In this document: piece after piece, positions 6,447 through 13,823 of the stretch
Layout of the letters: each line of letters begins with the position of its first letter
Position numbering within the stretch: position 1 is the stretch's first letter
NCBI GenBank assembly: GCA_964541635.1
Contig: CAZIQM010000008.1
Location: forward strand, 1-28,632
Length of the DNA: 28,632 nt
Direction: 5' to 3'
Origin: DALYDP01 sp964541635
GTDB taxonomy: Bacteria; Patescibacteriota; Gracilibacteria; Peribacterales; Peribacteraceae
Position numbers and translations under genes: made by a program
The notes under the pieces: model-generated
Told to the model about the DNA's origin: nothing
Database searches by the model: none
The model's input: the letters and a program-made list of their open reading frames with translations, nothing else

Positions 6447-7967
6447 ATGAAAAACTGTGCCGTTCTGTATTGCCGCGTCTCCACCGATGAGCAATCCGAA
6501 AATAATTCGTTGCCGCATCAGATCAAGGTAACGAGGGAAGCGGCGCGCAGATTGGAGTGCAAAGTGCTCGGTGAATTTATTGAGGATGAAAGCGGGGCGA
6601 AAATAGATCGGCCAGAGATGATGAAGATGATCATGTTCTGCACAAAACATAGGGCAAGGATTCAGTATGTGATCGTGAAGGACATCGATCGTTTCTCGCG
6701 CGATACTTTTGTACATCAAACGCTACGGTCGCAATTTCGCGCCCTTGGGATCGAGCTTTATTCGGTAAACCAACCGTCTATTTCCGAAGGTACGGCCGAA
6801 GCGGCCTTATCGGAAAATATTTTCAGCTCCTTCGCGCAATTTGAACGGGCAAAAATTCTCCAGCGGACACAGGCGGGCACAAAGGAGGTGATTCTCCGGG
6901 GAGGATGGACGTGTCAGCCCCCTTATGGATATCGAATGCATAGGAATGCAGCAAACGTGCCGACTCTTGTTCCTGAAAAAGAAGAGGCTAAGGCGGTCCT
7001 GAAAGCCTTTGAGCTGCGTGCAGACGCATATCCGCTGGTAGACATCGCACAGAAGCTCAACGCCCTTGGAATGCGATCTAAACAAGGCAAGCATTTCAGC
7101 CAGCAGACCATCGACAATTGGCTGAATAATCCCGTCTACATCGGAAAACTGCGCAATAAGAATTTCCCCGACCAATTGAAAGACGGACTCCATCCCCCGA
7201 TCATTCCCATATCGCTTTGGAATAAGGTTCAGAAACGGATGAAGAAGAAAGCGGCGCTCCGTGAAAAGTACAACCCCGCGTTTCCGCTCACGACGATTCT
7301 TCGTTGTGAAAAATGTAATACGCCGATCACTGGCAGCTCGTCACGGGGAAAGGGAGGACAGCAGTATGCGTATTATCATTGCAGGAAGGCAAAATGTCGT
7401 TCAAAGAATCTAAAAAGGAAGGATATTGAGGATGCGTTTTTGGAGGCATTGCGCCATATTCAATTCACGAAAGAAGCTACGGATTTCGTTGAGAAAAATA
7501 TCATCCGTGTCTGGCGGGAAAAATGGCTGCGCCAGGTCGAGGAAAATCGGAAGCTCGATCATCAGCTCGCCAAGCTCAAGGAAAAGAGGGAGCACATTGA
7601 AGATAAGTACATCAGCAACAAAATCGGAAAGGAGACATACGATAGACACCTTTCCAAGGTCGATGAAGAAATTTCGAACGTGGATGTGGCACGGGAGCGA
7701 CTGCTGATCTCGGAAGAAAACATGCGCGACCTGCTTAAATTTGCGCGCAGCTTCTTACTTTCCATTTCGAACACGTGGGAAAATGCCGTACCCATGCGAA
7801 AAAGGCTCATTCAGCGGTTGGTATTCCCTGCGGGAGTGCGGCTGGAAACGCCGAATTTATTTCGAACCCTCGAACTTCCTGTTCTGTTAGAGCTAAAGAA
7901 GGTTTCTGTTGGTGATGATTCTGCTTTGGCAGCCCCACGGGGAATCGAACCCCGCTTTCCTGGATGA
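6447..7967 (+). CDS. Large serine recombinase (site-specific integrase)
   Basis: A 506-aa resolvase/invertase-type recombinase that would integrate and excise the element by way of a phosphoserine intermediate. The catalytic domain starts LYCRVSTDEQ with nucleophile S12 and contains DIDRFSRDTF. A recombinase domain follows from about residue 150 (GGWTCQPPYGYR onwards). A zinc ribbon lies at about 288-320 (RCEKC and YHCRKAKCRS), then a coiled coil of charged heptads at about 365-440. The last 13 codons lie inside the tRNA-Glu gene on the opposite strand, giving the tail LAAPRGIEPRFPG, so the stop codon is host DNA. Leaderless start with TAAGAT 6 bases upstream. Identification is firm; present activity is unknown. 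Confidence 0.93.
   Translation: MKNCAVLYCRVSTDEQSENNSLPHQIKVTREAARRLECKVLGEFIEDESGAKIDRPEMMKMIMFCTKHRARIQYVIVKDIDRFSRDTFVHQTLRSQFRALGIELYSVNQPSISEGTAEAALSENIFSSFAQFERAKILQRTQAGTKEVILRGGWTCQPPYGYRMHRNAANVPTLVPEKEEAKAVLKAFELRADAYPLVDIAQKLNALGMRSKQGKHFSQQTIDNWLNNPVYIGKLRNKNFPDQLKDGLHPPIIPISLWNKVQKRMKKKAALREKYNPAFPLTTILRCEKCNTPITGSSSRGKGGQQYAYYHCRKAKCRSKNLKRKDIEDAFLEALRHIQFTKEATDFVEKNIIRVWREKWLRQVEENRKLDHQLAKLKEKREHIEDKYISNKIGKETYDRHLSKVDEEISNVDVARERLLISEENMRDLLKFARSFLLSISNTWENAVPMRKRLIQRLVFPAGVRLETPNLFRTLELPVLLELKKVSVGDDSALAAPRGIEPRFPG
7926..7932 (+). repeat. Putative right attachment core
   Basis: TTGGCAG equals the complement of the tRNA-Glu 3' end (CTGCCA plus A). It is identical to 5072-5078, so strand exchange here would leave the tRNA sequence intact. 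Confidence 0.55.
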
Positions 7968-8001
7968 GAACCAAGTGTCCTAGCCGATAGACGATGGGGC
8001 C
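7927..8001 (-). tRNA. tRNA-Glu (CUC anticodon)
   Basis: Reading the minus strand, a 7-bp acceptor stem GGCCCCA/TGGGGCT encloses a D arm, an anticodon arm CTTGG-TTCTCAT-CCAGG (anticodon CUC, decoding GAG), a T arm GCGGG-GTTCGAT-TCCCC and an encoded CCA. It is the integration target of the element: the recombinase reading frame overlaps its 3' half on the other strand. Its promoter is visible upstream at 8038-8065. Any native terminator would have been displaced to the far side of the element. Confidence 0.95.
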
Positions 8002-8037
8002 GCTGTTGTGAAAGCGCCTCGTTTCCGAAGCCCGCGG

Positions 8038-8065
8038 AGTATAGCAAAGCCCTCCTTTGGAACAA
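8038..8065 (-). promoter_or_regulatory. Promoter of tRNA-Glu
   Basis: On the minus strand TTGTTC (8060-8065), a 16-base spacer and TATACT (8038-8043) with an upstream TGC extension. Transcription would begin about 30 bases before the mature tRNA 5' end. Confidence 0.6.
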
Positions 8066-8088
8066 GGAAACGACCTCTTGCGCCGGAA

Positions 8089-8628
8089 TTAGGCCATTTC
8101 CGCCAGCTTCCGCAGAAGAACGGGATGGGTGATCCGACGTTTCGCATCCGCCAGGAAATCGTCGATCGGCATGCCGTGCTCGCGGTGGTAACGGAACGCG
8201 AGTAGGACCATTTGGAAAACGTCGATTTGTTTGGCGACGACCGAAAGTGGCGTCTCTCCCGCTTCGAATTCTTCCCACAAGGCCAACACCTCGTCTCTGT
8301 CAGGCAGATCGGCGCAGATCTTCCGCATGGCGATGCGTTCGCGCTCGAATTTCTCGGCTCGAGGCACGCCGTCGCCGGAGATGATTCCTTCGATCTCGGG
8401 AACGATATCACCAACCGACGGATCGGATTCCGCCACGTCGTGGATCGCGAGCATCGACGAAAGCTTCTCCGGATCCACCCCGAGCTCCGCGCCGAGTTCG
8501 AGGCCGATGCGGGCGCACTCACGCATGTGTTCCCCGACCGATTCCGGATTAGGGATGCCGCGTTTCACCCATCCGCTCCGTGGAACGCCATCTGCCAAGT
8601 GGGAATGGTCGACGAACATCATGCTCAT
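8089..8628 (-). CDS. HD-domain phosphohydrolase (YfbR/HDDC2-like 5'-nucleotidase)
   Basis: A 179-aa HD-superfamily hydrolase resembling the YfbR/HDDC2 deoxyribonucleoside 5'-monophosphatases. Conserved features are RGIPNPESVGEH (H34), AIHDVAESDPSVGD with HD at 63-64, E67 and D74, and a C-terminal helical region. The ATG at 8628 overlaps the stop of the upstream small gene in ATGA, implying translational coupling; ATG codons at 8622 and 8619 are also possible. Together with the dGTPase-like gene it gives the window two HD-type nucleotide phosphohydrolases. Family-level identification is good; the precise substrate is inference. Confidence 0.82.
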   Translation of the reverse strand: MSMMFVDHSHLADGVPRSGWVKRGIPNPESVGEHMRECARIGLELGAELGVDPEKLSSMLAIHDVAESDPSVGDIVPEIEGIISGDGVPRAEKFERERIAMRKICADLPDRDEVLALWEEFEAGETPLSVVAKQIDVFQMVLLAFRYHREHGMPIDDFLADAKRRITHPVLLRKLAEMA

Positions 8629-8876
8629 CGCTTCTTCTTCAGCTCCGAATACGTCTTGAAGTACGCCCCGCCCGCCTCGCCGAGGACGCTGAAGAACCCG
8701 CGCGCGAAGGCGGCGGCGTTCCCGGCTACGCCCTTCGGTTTCGTCTTTTTCTTCGGGGCGGCGGCTTGCTCCTCCATTTTCTTGAACCCCCATTCGATCG
8801 CGCGGTCGATGCCGTCCTGCACGTGGGCGTAGGCGTTACCAAGGAGTCGCGCGATGCTGTCGATCTGGTGACCCAT
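8625..8876 (-). CDS. Small Lys/Ala-rich protein of unknown function
   Basis: An 83-aa protein that I cannot place. It has an amphipathic N-terminal helix (residues 1-35), a linker with the basic run KKKTKPK at about 43-49, and a second Ala/Gly/Phe-rich segment (about 50-76) that could be amphipathic. Its stop overlaps the start of the HD hydrolase gene (ATGA), so the two are probably cotranscribed and coupled. The start is fixed by a perfect TATAAT 7 bases upstream, one of the clearest leaderless promoters here. No signal peptide is present. Confidence 0.65.
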   Translation of the reverse strand: MGHQIDSIARLLGNAYAHVQDGIDRAIEWGFKKMEEQAAAPKKKTKPKGVAGNAAAFARGFFSVLGEAGGAYFKTYSELKKKR

Positions 8877-8883
8877 GGATCCG

Positions 8884-8889
8884 ATTATA
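8884..8889 (-). promoter_or_regulatory. -10 element TATAAT, leaderless
   Basis: The consensus TATAAT on the minus strand ends 7 bases before the ATG at 8876, leaving no room for a Shine-Dalgarno sequence. Confidence 0.65.
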
Positions 8890-8895
8890 CGGCGC

Positions 8896-9591
8896 TCAGA
8901 GATATCCGAGCCAGAACAATCCCCACGTAAGCAACAACGCATCGGTCAGGCCGTGGCTGAGCCACGCGGCGTACGCGCCGCCCGGGCGACGCAGGAGCAT
9001 GCTCCAGCAGATGCCCGCGAGCGTGAGCCCCGCGCCCATGGCGACGATGGCTTCGGTGCGGATGCCGGGGAGCCCGACCAGGATGAACGCGTGCATCGAT
9101 CCGAACGCGAGCGCCGAGATGGCGACACCGAGGACGCTCCCCATGCGCTTCGTGAGTTCGCGGTCGAGCCACACGCGGAAATGGAGTTCTTCGAGCGCGG
9201 CGTTGGCCGACGACAGGAACAGGACGACCGCGATCGCAGCGGCGGGTGAGACGTCGAACCGCTGGTCGAACGCTGCCCGCAACGCCTCGCGATGCAGGCC
9301 GAACGACGGACCAAGGAAGAGGATCGCCGCGATGGCGGAACCCGCGAACACGAAGGCGAGGAACACGCCCAGGTTCAACCACCGCAAAAACGGGAAACGG
9401 CGTTGCGTCGGGATCGCCGCCGCGACCGAATACCCACGCTTGCGTCGGACGAAGCGCCACCCGAGCGGGATGGCGAGCTGGAACACCTTGTATGCCGACT
9501 GGGCGAGGTAACCCGTGAAACCGAACCAGAGCGTCCCCGCCTTGGCGAAAAACGGCAGGCTCGCGAGCACGAGGATGAGGACGGCGTCCAT
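8896..9591 (-). CDS. CPBP-family intramembrane metalloprotease
   Basis: A 231-aa polytopic membrane protein of the CPBP (CAAX protease/bacteriocin-processing, Abi) family. The conserved motifs are EExxxR at E134-E135...R139 (ALEELHFR), FxxxH ending at H167 (FGSMH), and a third motif with H213 (LSHGLTDA). Several hydrophobic segments surround them. The ATG at 9591 overlaps the last base of the rlmH stop, and a TATCAT -10 lies 8 bases before it inside rlmH, so it can be read by coupling or from its own leaderless transcript. Members process prenylated proteins or peptides in other organisms; the substrate here is unknown. Confidence 0.82.
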   Translation of the reverse strand: MDAVLILVLASLPFFAKAGTLWFGFTGYLAQSAYKVFQLAIPLGWRFVRRKRGYSVAAAIPTQRRFPFLRWLNLGVFLAFVFAGSAIAAILFLGPSFGLHREALRAAFDQRFDVSPAAAIAVVLFLSSANAALEELHFRVWLDRELTKRMGSVLGVAISALAFGSMHAFILVGLPGIRTEAIVAMGAGLTLAGICWSMLLRRPGGAYAAWLSHGLTDALLLTWGLFWLGYL

Positions 9592-10055
9592 CACGCGTGA
9601 TGATACCCGCTTCCTTTGGCGATTTCAGTCGCCCGGTAGAGCTGCTCCAGGAACACGACCCGGCACAGTTCGTGCGGGAGCGTCATGTCCGAAAGCTTGA
9701 TGCGCTTGCCCGCGTGCTTCACGTCGTCGACCAATCCGTACGCCCCGCCGAGGAGGAACACCAAGTGGGTGCCCGTGTCCTTCGCCGCGCCGATCAATTG
9801 CGAGAACTGCTCGCTCGTCATCCCCTTCCCGGTCTCGTCGAGCACGAAAAGCGCGCCGCCGATCTTGTTGGCGCTGTCGATGAGCCGCGCCGATTCGTCG
9901 CGTTGCTGCTTCTCGGGATCCTTCTCCTTGCTCGCCGGAAGCTCGACGACCTCCAGCTTCGTCGCGCGTTGAAGCCTCTCGAGGTAAAATGCGCAGCCTT
10001 CTTTCGCGAAGGCTTCTTTCACCGCGCCGATGCAGAGAAGGGTGATGTGTTGCAT
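9591..10055 (-). CDS. rlmH: 23S rRNA pseudouridine-1915 N3-methyltransferase
   Basis: A 154-aa SPOUT-class methyltransferase, which methylates pseudouridine 1915 in helix 69 of 23S rRNA. Length and sequence are typical: an N-terminal strand ITLLCIGAVKE, the central LFVLDETGKGMTSEQF, the knot motif FLLGGAYGL, and the C-terminal SDMTLPHELCRVVFLEQLYRA region with the usual YHHA end. The ATG overlaps the stop of the upstream gene (TAATG) and the stop overlaps the next start, so it sits in a coupled minus-strand run with another rRNA methyltransferase upstream. Confident assignment. Confidence 0.95.
   Translation of the reverse strand: MQHITLLCIGAVKEAFAKEGCAFYLERLQRATKLEVVELPASKEKDPEKQQRDESARLIDSANKIGGALFVLDETGKGMTSEQFSQLIGAAKDTGTHLVFLLGGAYGLVDDVKHAGKRIKLSDMTLPHELCRVVFLEQLYRATEIAKGSGYHHA
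9600..9605 (-). promoter_or_regulatory. -10 element for the CPBP protease gene
   Basis: TATCAT on the minus strand, 8 bases before the ATG at 9591, inside the 3' end of rlmH. Confidence 0.45.
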
Positions 10056-10600
10056 TAGCGATAGCGTGGCGAGGACGACCAGATGAGCGAGCCGCTCTCG
10101 TCGAAGGCGGGACCGTCACGGAAACCCCGCTGCATATACCATACACTCTCGTCGGTGTCGGCGGCGGGAACAACCACCCGCGCGCCTTCGACCCCTTTCC
10201 GGCGCCTGACACGGTGTTGCAATTGCCGAACCAGGAAGGCCTTCACCGTTTCGACCCGCACGGTCGGATCCAGGTGCACCTCCTCGATGGACCAGTAGGG
10301 ATACTCGTCGGAACCGATGCGTTTCAGGCTGCCGCGCAGGAGTCCGACGATCCGCCGGACGCTCGGCGATTCGCCGAACCAATCCGGCACGTCCGCGGCC
10401 GCGATGAGCGACGGGCGCACGCGATTCTTCAAATCCTCGCGCATGCACGCGGCGGCGAACGCCTCGCGCGCGTGGCCCGCCAGCATGTGGACGCGCATCA
10501 ACCCGTCTTCGTCCAGCGATTTCGCCGACACGATCGAGAGCTTGCGGGGCTCGTCGAGAGATTGCCCGTCGAGGGCGCGATCGGCATCTCGTCGGTTCAT
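10055..10600 (-). CDS. Possible GNAT-like protein
   Basis: A 181-aa protein between two rRNA methyltransferase genes. The second half suggests an N-acetyltransferase fold: a strand SIEEVHLDP, a long helix where GNATs bind coenzyme A, a strand ARVVVPAADTDES, and YMQRGFRDGP resembling the C-terminal Y..xGF motif. The canonical R/QxxGxG/A loop is not evident at the expected place, so binding of acetyl-CoA is doubtful. The ATG at 10600 begins 2 bases past the rlmD-type stop and the TAA overlaps the rlmH ATG, so translation is probably coupled. A role linked to the ribosome is only suggested by context. Confidence 0.5.
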   Translation of the reverse strand: MNRRDADRALDGQSLDEPRKLSIVSAKSLDEDGLMRVHMLAGHAREAFAAACMREDLKNRVRPSLIAAADVPDWFGESPSVRRIVGLLRGSLKRIGSDEYPYWSIEEVHLDPTVRVETVKAFLVRQLQHRVRRRKGVEGARVVVPAADTDESVWYMQRGFRDGPAFDESGSLIWSSSPRYR

Positions 10601-10602
10601 AG

Positions 10603-12051
10603 TCAGCGCTTCTGGAGGACGGACACGGTCTCGATGTGCGCCGTGTGCGGGAACATGTCGACCGGCTGCACTGTGCGGACGTCGTAGCCCGCCTTGAGCA
10701 GGGATCCGAGGTCGCGGGCGAAGGTCGCGGTGTTGCACGAAACGTAGACGATCGTCCTCGGCGCGTGGCCGATGACCGCCTCGAGCGCCGCCGGGTGGAG
10801 GCCCGCGCGCGGCGGGTCCACCACGATGACGTCGAAGGCGTACTTGCCGCCGGGCTTGAGCTGGTCCTTGAGCACCTGTTCTGCGCGCCCCTTGTAGAAG
10901 CTGATGTTGCCGATGCGGTTCTTGCCCGCGGAAGCGAGCGCGTCTTCGACCGCGGTCGGGTGGCTCTCGATGCCCACGACCTTCTGCGCGAACCGCGCGA
11001 GGTACTGGCCGATCGTGCCCATGCCGCAGTACGCGTCGAGGACGGTGTCCTTCTGGCTGATCTCCGCGCCTTGGGAAATCGCGTGGTAGAGCTTTTCGGC
11101 CGCGAGCGTGTTGGTCTGGAAGAACGAGAACGGCGAGATGTCGAACTCCAGGTCGAAGAGGCGCTCCTTGATGGTCGGCTTGCCCACCAACGGGTACACC
11201 GGCGGGTTCTCGGGCTTGTCGTTGAGGCCGGTTGATTCGATGACGAGGAGCGATGCCAAGCCGGGACGCCCGCCGAAGCGCATGAAGTGCTGGAACAGCG
11301 GTTCGAGCTCTTTCTTCTTCGCGTTCACCATGAACGCGATCATGTGCTCTCCCGTATGCATGCCGCGGCGCAGGAGCAAGTTGCGCAGCAGCCCCTTGTG
11401 CGTTTTCGGGTTATAGACCGGGAGGCGCGTCTGCTCCATGAAGCGGCGCACGTCCATGAGGAGCATCGAGAGCGACTCGTCGTAGAGGTGGCACTCGGTG
11501 ATCGGCAGCACCGTCGACCATTCGTTGGGCTGGTGGAACCCGATGGTCGGGCCTTCGTCGATGTACTTCCGCTTCCCGTTCGACTCTTCCACGCGCATAG
11601 ACGTGTAGCCGAAGCTCATCTCCAGCTTGTTGCGGTAGTTGAACACCTGCGGGCTCGGGATGATCTTCAAGACGCGTCCCGGGAGCTGCTTGCGCACGGC
11701 GTCGTCGACGGGCGTGAGGTGCTCGAGCGTTTCGCGGACGATGCCTTCCTTGTACGTGAGCTGCTTGTCGTAGGGCAGCTGCTGCCACTGGCATCCGCCG
11801 CACGTGCCGAAGTGCGGGCACCGCGCAGGGATCTCGTCCTTCGATTTGCGGAGGATCTTCACGATGCGCGCTTCCGCGTAGCGGTCCTTCACCTTCGTCA
11901 GCGCGACCGTGACCTGCTGCCCCGGCACCGCGCCCGTCACGAACACCGAGATGCCGTTGAGCGTCGCGAAACCGGAACCGCCGTGGGTCAGTTTTTCGAT
12001 GGTGACGTCGTGTTCCTGCCCCGCGTGGAGGGGAACATCCACAGTTGACAT
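10603..12051 (-). CDS. rlmD: RlmD/TrmA-family 23S rRNA (uracil-5-)-methyltransferase
   Basis: A 482-aa SAM-dependent RNA m5U methyltransferase. It has an N-terminal TRAM RNA-binding domain (residues 10-68), an iron-sulfur cluster motif with C78, C84 and C87 (ARCPHFGTCGGCQW) and a later Cys (ITECHLYDES), the SAM fold with LDAYCGMGTIG, DPPRAGLHP, and the catalytic cysteine in VYVSCNTATFARDL. These features place it with RlmD/RlmC/RlmCD; the symbol assumes U1939 as target. The ATG at 12051 sits 4 bases after a TATAGT -10, divergent from the secreted zincin gene. It heads the minus-strand run that includes rlmH. Confidence 0.9.
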   Translation of the reverse strand: MSTVDVPLHAGQEHDVTIEKLTHGGSGFATLNGISVFVTGAVPGQQVTVALTKVKDRYAEARIVKILRKSKDEIPARCPHFGTCGGCQWQQLPYDKQLTYKEGIVRETLEHLTPVDDAVRKQLPGRVLKIIPSPQVFNYRNKLEMSFGYTSMRVEESNGKRKYIDEGPTIGFHQPNEWSTVLPITECHLYDESLSMLLMDVRRFMEQTRLPVYNPKTHKGLLRNLLLRRGMHTGEHMIAFMVNAKKKELEPLFQHFMRFGGRPGLASLLVIESTGLNDKPENPPVYPLVGKPTIKERLFDLEFDISPFSFFQTNTLAAEKLYHAISQGAEISQKDTVLDAYCGMGTIGQYLARFAQKVVGIESHPTAVEDALASAGKNRIGNISFYKGRAEQVLKDQLKPGGKYAFDVIVVDPPRAGLHPAALEAVIGHAPRTIVYVSCNTATFARDLGSLLKAGYDVRTVQPVDMFPHTAHIETVSVLQKR

Positions 12052-12055
12052 ATAA

Positions 12056-12063
12056 ACTATAAT
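12056..12063. promoter_or_regulatory. Divergent overlapping -10 elements
   Basis: On the minus strand TATAGT (12056-12061) lies 4 bases from the methyltransferase ATG. On the plus strand TATAAT (12058-12063) is 40 bases before the zincin ATG; a second AT-rich candidate (TAATAT near 12068) is closer. The elements overlap, so the two genes may compete for polymerase. Confidence 0.45.
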
Positions 12064-12103
12064 CTGTTAATAATATATCCTTTTATCCAGCGGACCACGA
12101 TTT

Positions 12104-12991
12104 ATGCGCCGAAATGCCGTTTCCATTGGGCTACTCGCGCTGCTCCTGGGCATCGTTTCCTTGCCGTGGACCGCGCCCCGGTCGTCGGAAAACGACGAGG
12201 CGGCGATGATTGTAGCAAAGGACGCGCCCGCCGCAACCGCGCACACGGCCGCGCAGTCGGCTCCTGCGCGCGCGGCGAAGACGGTCGCGATCCCGTCGAA
12301 AGCGAAACTCCGGCGCAGCGCCCCCGTCATCGCGGCCGCGCTCGCCCTCCCGCCCGCTCCCCCGGCGATCCTCCCGGTCGTGGACCAGATCGGCATCACG
12401 GAGAACCACAAGAAGATCGCCACGGCAGTGCTCAACGCGCTCCCCGCCGGATGCCGCGACAACCTGCAGACGTTCGCCGTGCTCTACAAAGGAGCGACGC
12501 GGCGCGGCCTCGGCGGCAAGACGACGATCATCATCGACGGCAGCGTCCCCGACGCCGAATTCGCCGCGCTCGTCGTGCACGAGTGCGGGCACGTGATCCA
12601 CGGCAACATGCAGGGTACGAGCGCCGGAGGCCTCAGCTCCTTCGCCGACGGCCCGAACCCGTTCTACGGCGACAGCCCGGTCGTGGCGTTTTGGAACGTC
12701 AGCTGGAAGACGTCGTCGTCGCGCAAAGCGGGCAAGGACGCCGACTTCGTCTCGGGCTACGCGAAGAGCGATCCGTTCGAGGAATTCGCGGAGACCTTCG
12801 CGGCCTACGTCCTGCAACGCGGGACGCTCCGCGAGCGGGCCAAAACGAACGACGCCATCGCCGCGAAATTGTTCTGGATGGAAGCGAACCTTCCCCTGCC
12901 CGAGAACGCGGTCGGCAACGGCACGGCGGCTTGGACGGGCGAGGTGCCCTGGGACGTCACCAAACTCCCGCTGACCCTCGCGTCCCGCTGA
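12104..12991 (+). CDS. Secreted zinc metallopeptidase-like protein (HExxH)
   Basis: A 295-aa exported protein with an N-terminal signal sequence (about residues 3-22, NAVSIGLLALLLGIVSLPW), an Ala/Pro-rich linker to about residue 95, and a zincin domain. H159-E160-x-x-H163 (VVHECGHVIHGN) is the zinc and catalytic motif; about 60 residues later DPFEEFAETFAAYV (223-236) supplies the glutamate of a gluzincin-type site and the common AE.FA signature. This suggests a cell-wall or extracellular peptidase, but I cannot name a family. Six bases downstream of its stop begins the spacer to the next leaderless gene. Activity is inferred from the intact motif. Confidence 0.7.
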   Translation: MRRNAVSIGLLALLLGIVSLPWTAPRSSENDEAAMIVAKDAPAATAHTAAQSAPARAAKTVAIPSKAKLRRSAPVIAAALALPPAPPAILPVVDQIGITENHKKIATAVLNALPAGCRDNLQTFAVLYKGATRRGLGGKTTIIIDGSVPDAEFAALVVHECGHVIHGNMQGTSAGGLSSFADGPNPFYGDSPVVAFWNVSWKTSSSRKAGKDADFVSGYAKSDPFEEFAETFAAYVLQRGTLRERAKTNDAIAAKLFWMEANLPLPENAVGNGTAAWTGEVPWDVTKLPLTLASR

Positions 12992-12993
12992 GG

Positions 12994-12999
12994 TAGGCT
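12994..12999 (+). promoter_or_regulatory. -10 element for the sugar-transferase-like membrane gene
   Basis: TAGGCT ends 6 bases before the ATG at 13006, a leaderless arrangement squeezed into a 14-base intergenic gap. Confidence 0.45.
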
Positions 13000-13005
13000 G
13001 GGCGC

Positions 13006-13809
13006 ATGCGCAGAAGCATCCTTTTGGCCGTCTGGCTCCTGACCGATCTCGCCGTCTTCGTCGGCTGTTACGCCTTGGCATACTTCCTGAAGGTCGGCTT
13101 CATCTTCTCCACCGATTTCCCCTTCGGCAGGTTCATCTGGGCGGTACTGCTCGTTGCGCCCGCCTGGCTCGCCATGCTCATCGGCACGCGGACGTTCGCG
13201 TTGCTGCGCAGCCAACGCAGCGCCAAGACCTTCGCCTACGTCGTCTTCGCCGGCATCGGCGGGGCGGCGCTCTTCAGCCTCACGTACTACTTCCTCTTCG
13301 GCGCGTTCTTCAGCCGCCAACTGCTCGGCACGGCGCTGCTCCTGTCGATCGGCCTCACGTGGCTGTGGCATCTCGCCTTCGGCTTCGTGGTGCGTAACGC
13401 CATGCGCGGCGCGCGCCCGACCTACCCCGCGCTCATCGTGGGCGCGACGCGCGAGTCGGCGGCGCTGATCAAGGCGCTCCAGGAAAAGAAGAGTCCCCTC
13501 AAGCCCGTCGCCGTGCTCGACGGCAAAGGAACCAAAGACGCGGCGATCGAGGGCGTGCCCGTGCTCGGCAAACTCAACAAACTCGAGGAGACCATCGGGA
13601 CCCACGGCATCACGCACCTCATCCAGTGCAGCGACCTCGAGCAATCGCTCAACCTGCTCTCGGCCTGCCGCAAACGCGGCATCACCTACATGATGCTGCC
13701 GTCGGTCCTCGGCATCGTCGAACGCGACGAACGCATCGAAACGCTCGAAGGACGCTCGGTGACCGCGGTCCGTCCGCGCGCGCCGCTCTGGCAGTGGTTC
13801 TTCCAATGA
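13006..13809 (+). CDS. Stand-alone N-terminal half of a polyprenyl sugar-phosphate transferase
   Basis: A 267-aa membrane protein matching the N-terminal part of WbaP/CpsE-type initiating transferases. There are four or five membrane helices (residues about 5-140), then a Rossmann-like CoA_binding_3 domain (ALIVGATRESAALIKAL, AVLDGKGTKDAAIEGVPVLG, THLIQCSD). The sequence stops at PLWQWFFQ, where full-length members continue into the catalytic bacterial sugar transferase domain with its KR..D motif; that domain is absent and the following DNA codes for another enzyme in another frame. It may regulate or scaffold exopolysaccharide synthesis, or pair with a separate catalytic protein. The nucleotidyltransferase gene follows directly, which supports a glycan context. 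Confidence 0.7.
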   Translation: MRRSILLAVWLLTDLAVFVGCYALAYFLKVGFIFSTDFPFGRFIWAVLLVAPAWLAMLIGTRTFALLRSQRSAKTFAYVVFAGIGGAALFSLTYYFLFGAFFSRQLLGTALLLSIGLTWLWHLAFGFVVRNAMRGARPTYPALIVGATRESAALIKALQEKKSPLKPVAVLDGKGTKDAAIEGVPVLGKLNKLEETIGTHGITHLIQCSDLEQSLNLLSACRKRGITYMMLPSVLGIVERDERIETLEGRSVTAVRPRAPLWQWFFQ

Positions 13810-13811
13810 CA

Positions 13812-13817
13812 TATCCT
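13812..13817 (+). promoter_or_regulatory. -10 element deciding the nucleotidyltransferase start
   Basis: TATCCT ends 6 bases before GTG 13824. An in-frame ATG at 13806 overlaps the preceding stop and would lie upstream of this element. Confidence 0.45.
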
Positions 13818-13823
13818 CTGGCC

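Larger units (their letters stand above)
5072..7932 (+). mobile_element. Integrated element at the 3' end of tRNA-Glu (serine recombinase)
   Basis: About 2.85 kb of visibly lower-GC DNA between the GC-rich serine hydrolase promoter and tRNA-Glu. Its ends are marked by the direct repeat TTGGCAG. The right copy is the complement of the tRNA 3' end, including CCA; the left copy sits exactly where the base composition changes. Contents are a short left-end reading frame that matches the recombinase frame, an unassigned spacer, an orphan membrane protein, a structured noncoding stretch, a small basic protein and the serine recombinase. No relaxase, replication or phage structural gene is present, so it is either a minimal integrative element or a remnant. 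Excision would restore tRNA-Glu directly upstream of the serine hydrolase. Confidence 0.6.

Noticed and set aside
7921..8001. A long duplication of the tRNA 3' end at the left edge of the element
   Set aside because: Only seven bases (TTGGCAG) match at 5072; no longer copy of the tRNA end is seen elsewhere in the window. Serine recombinases do not need long identity.
8002..8088. A gene between tRNA-Glu and the HD hydrolase
   Set aside because: The short frames lack protein-like features; the stretch holds the tRNA promoter.
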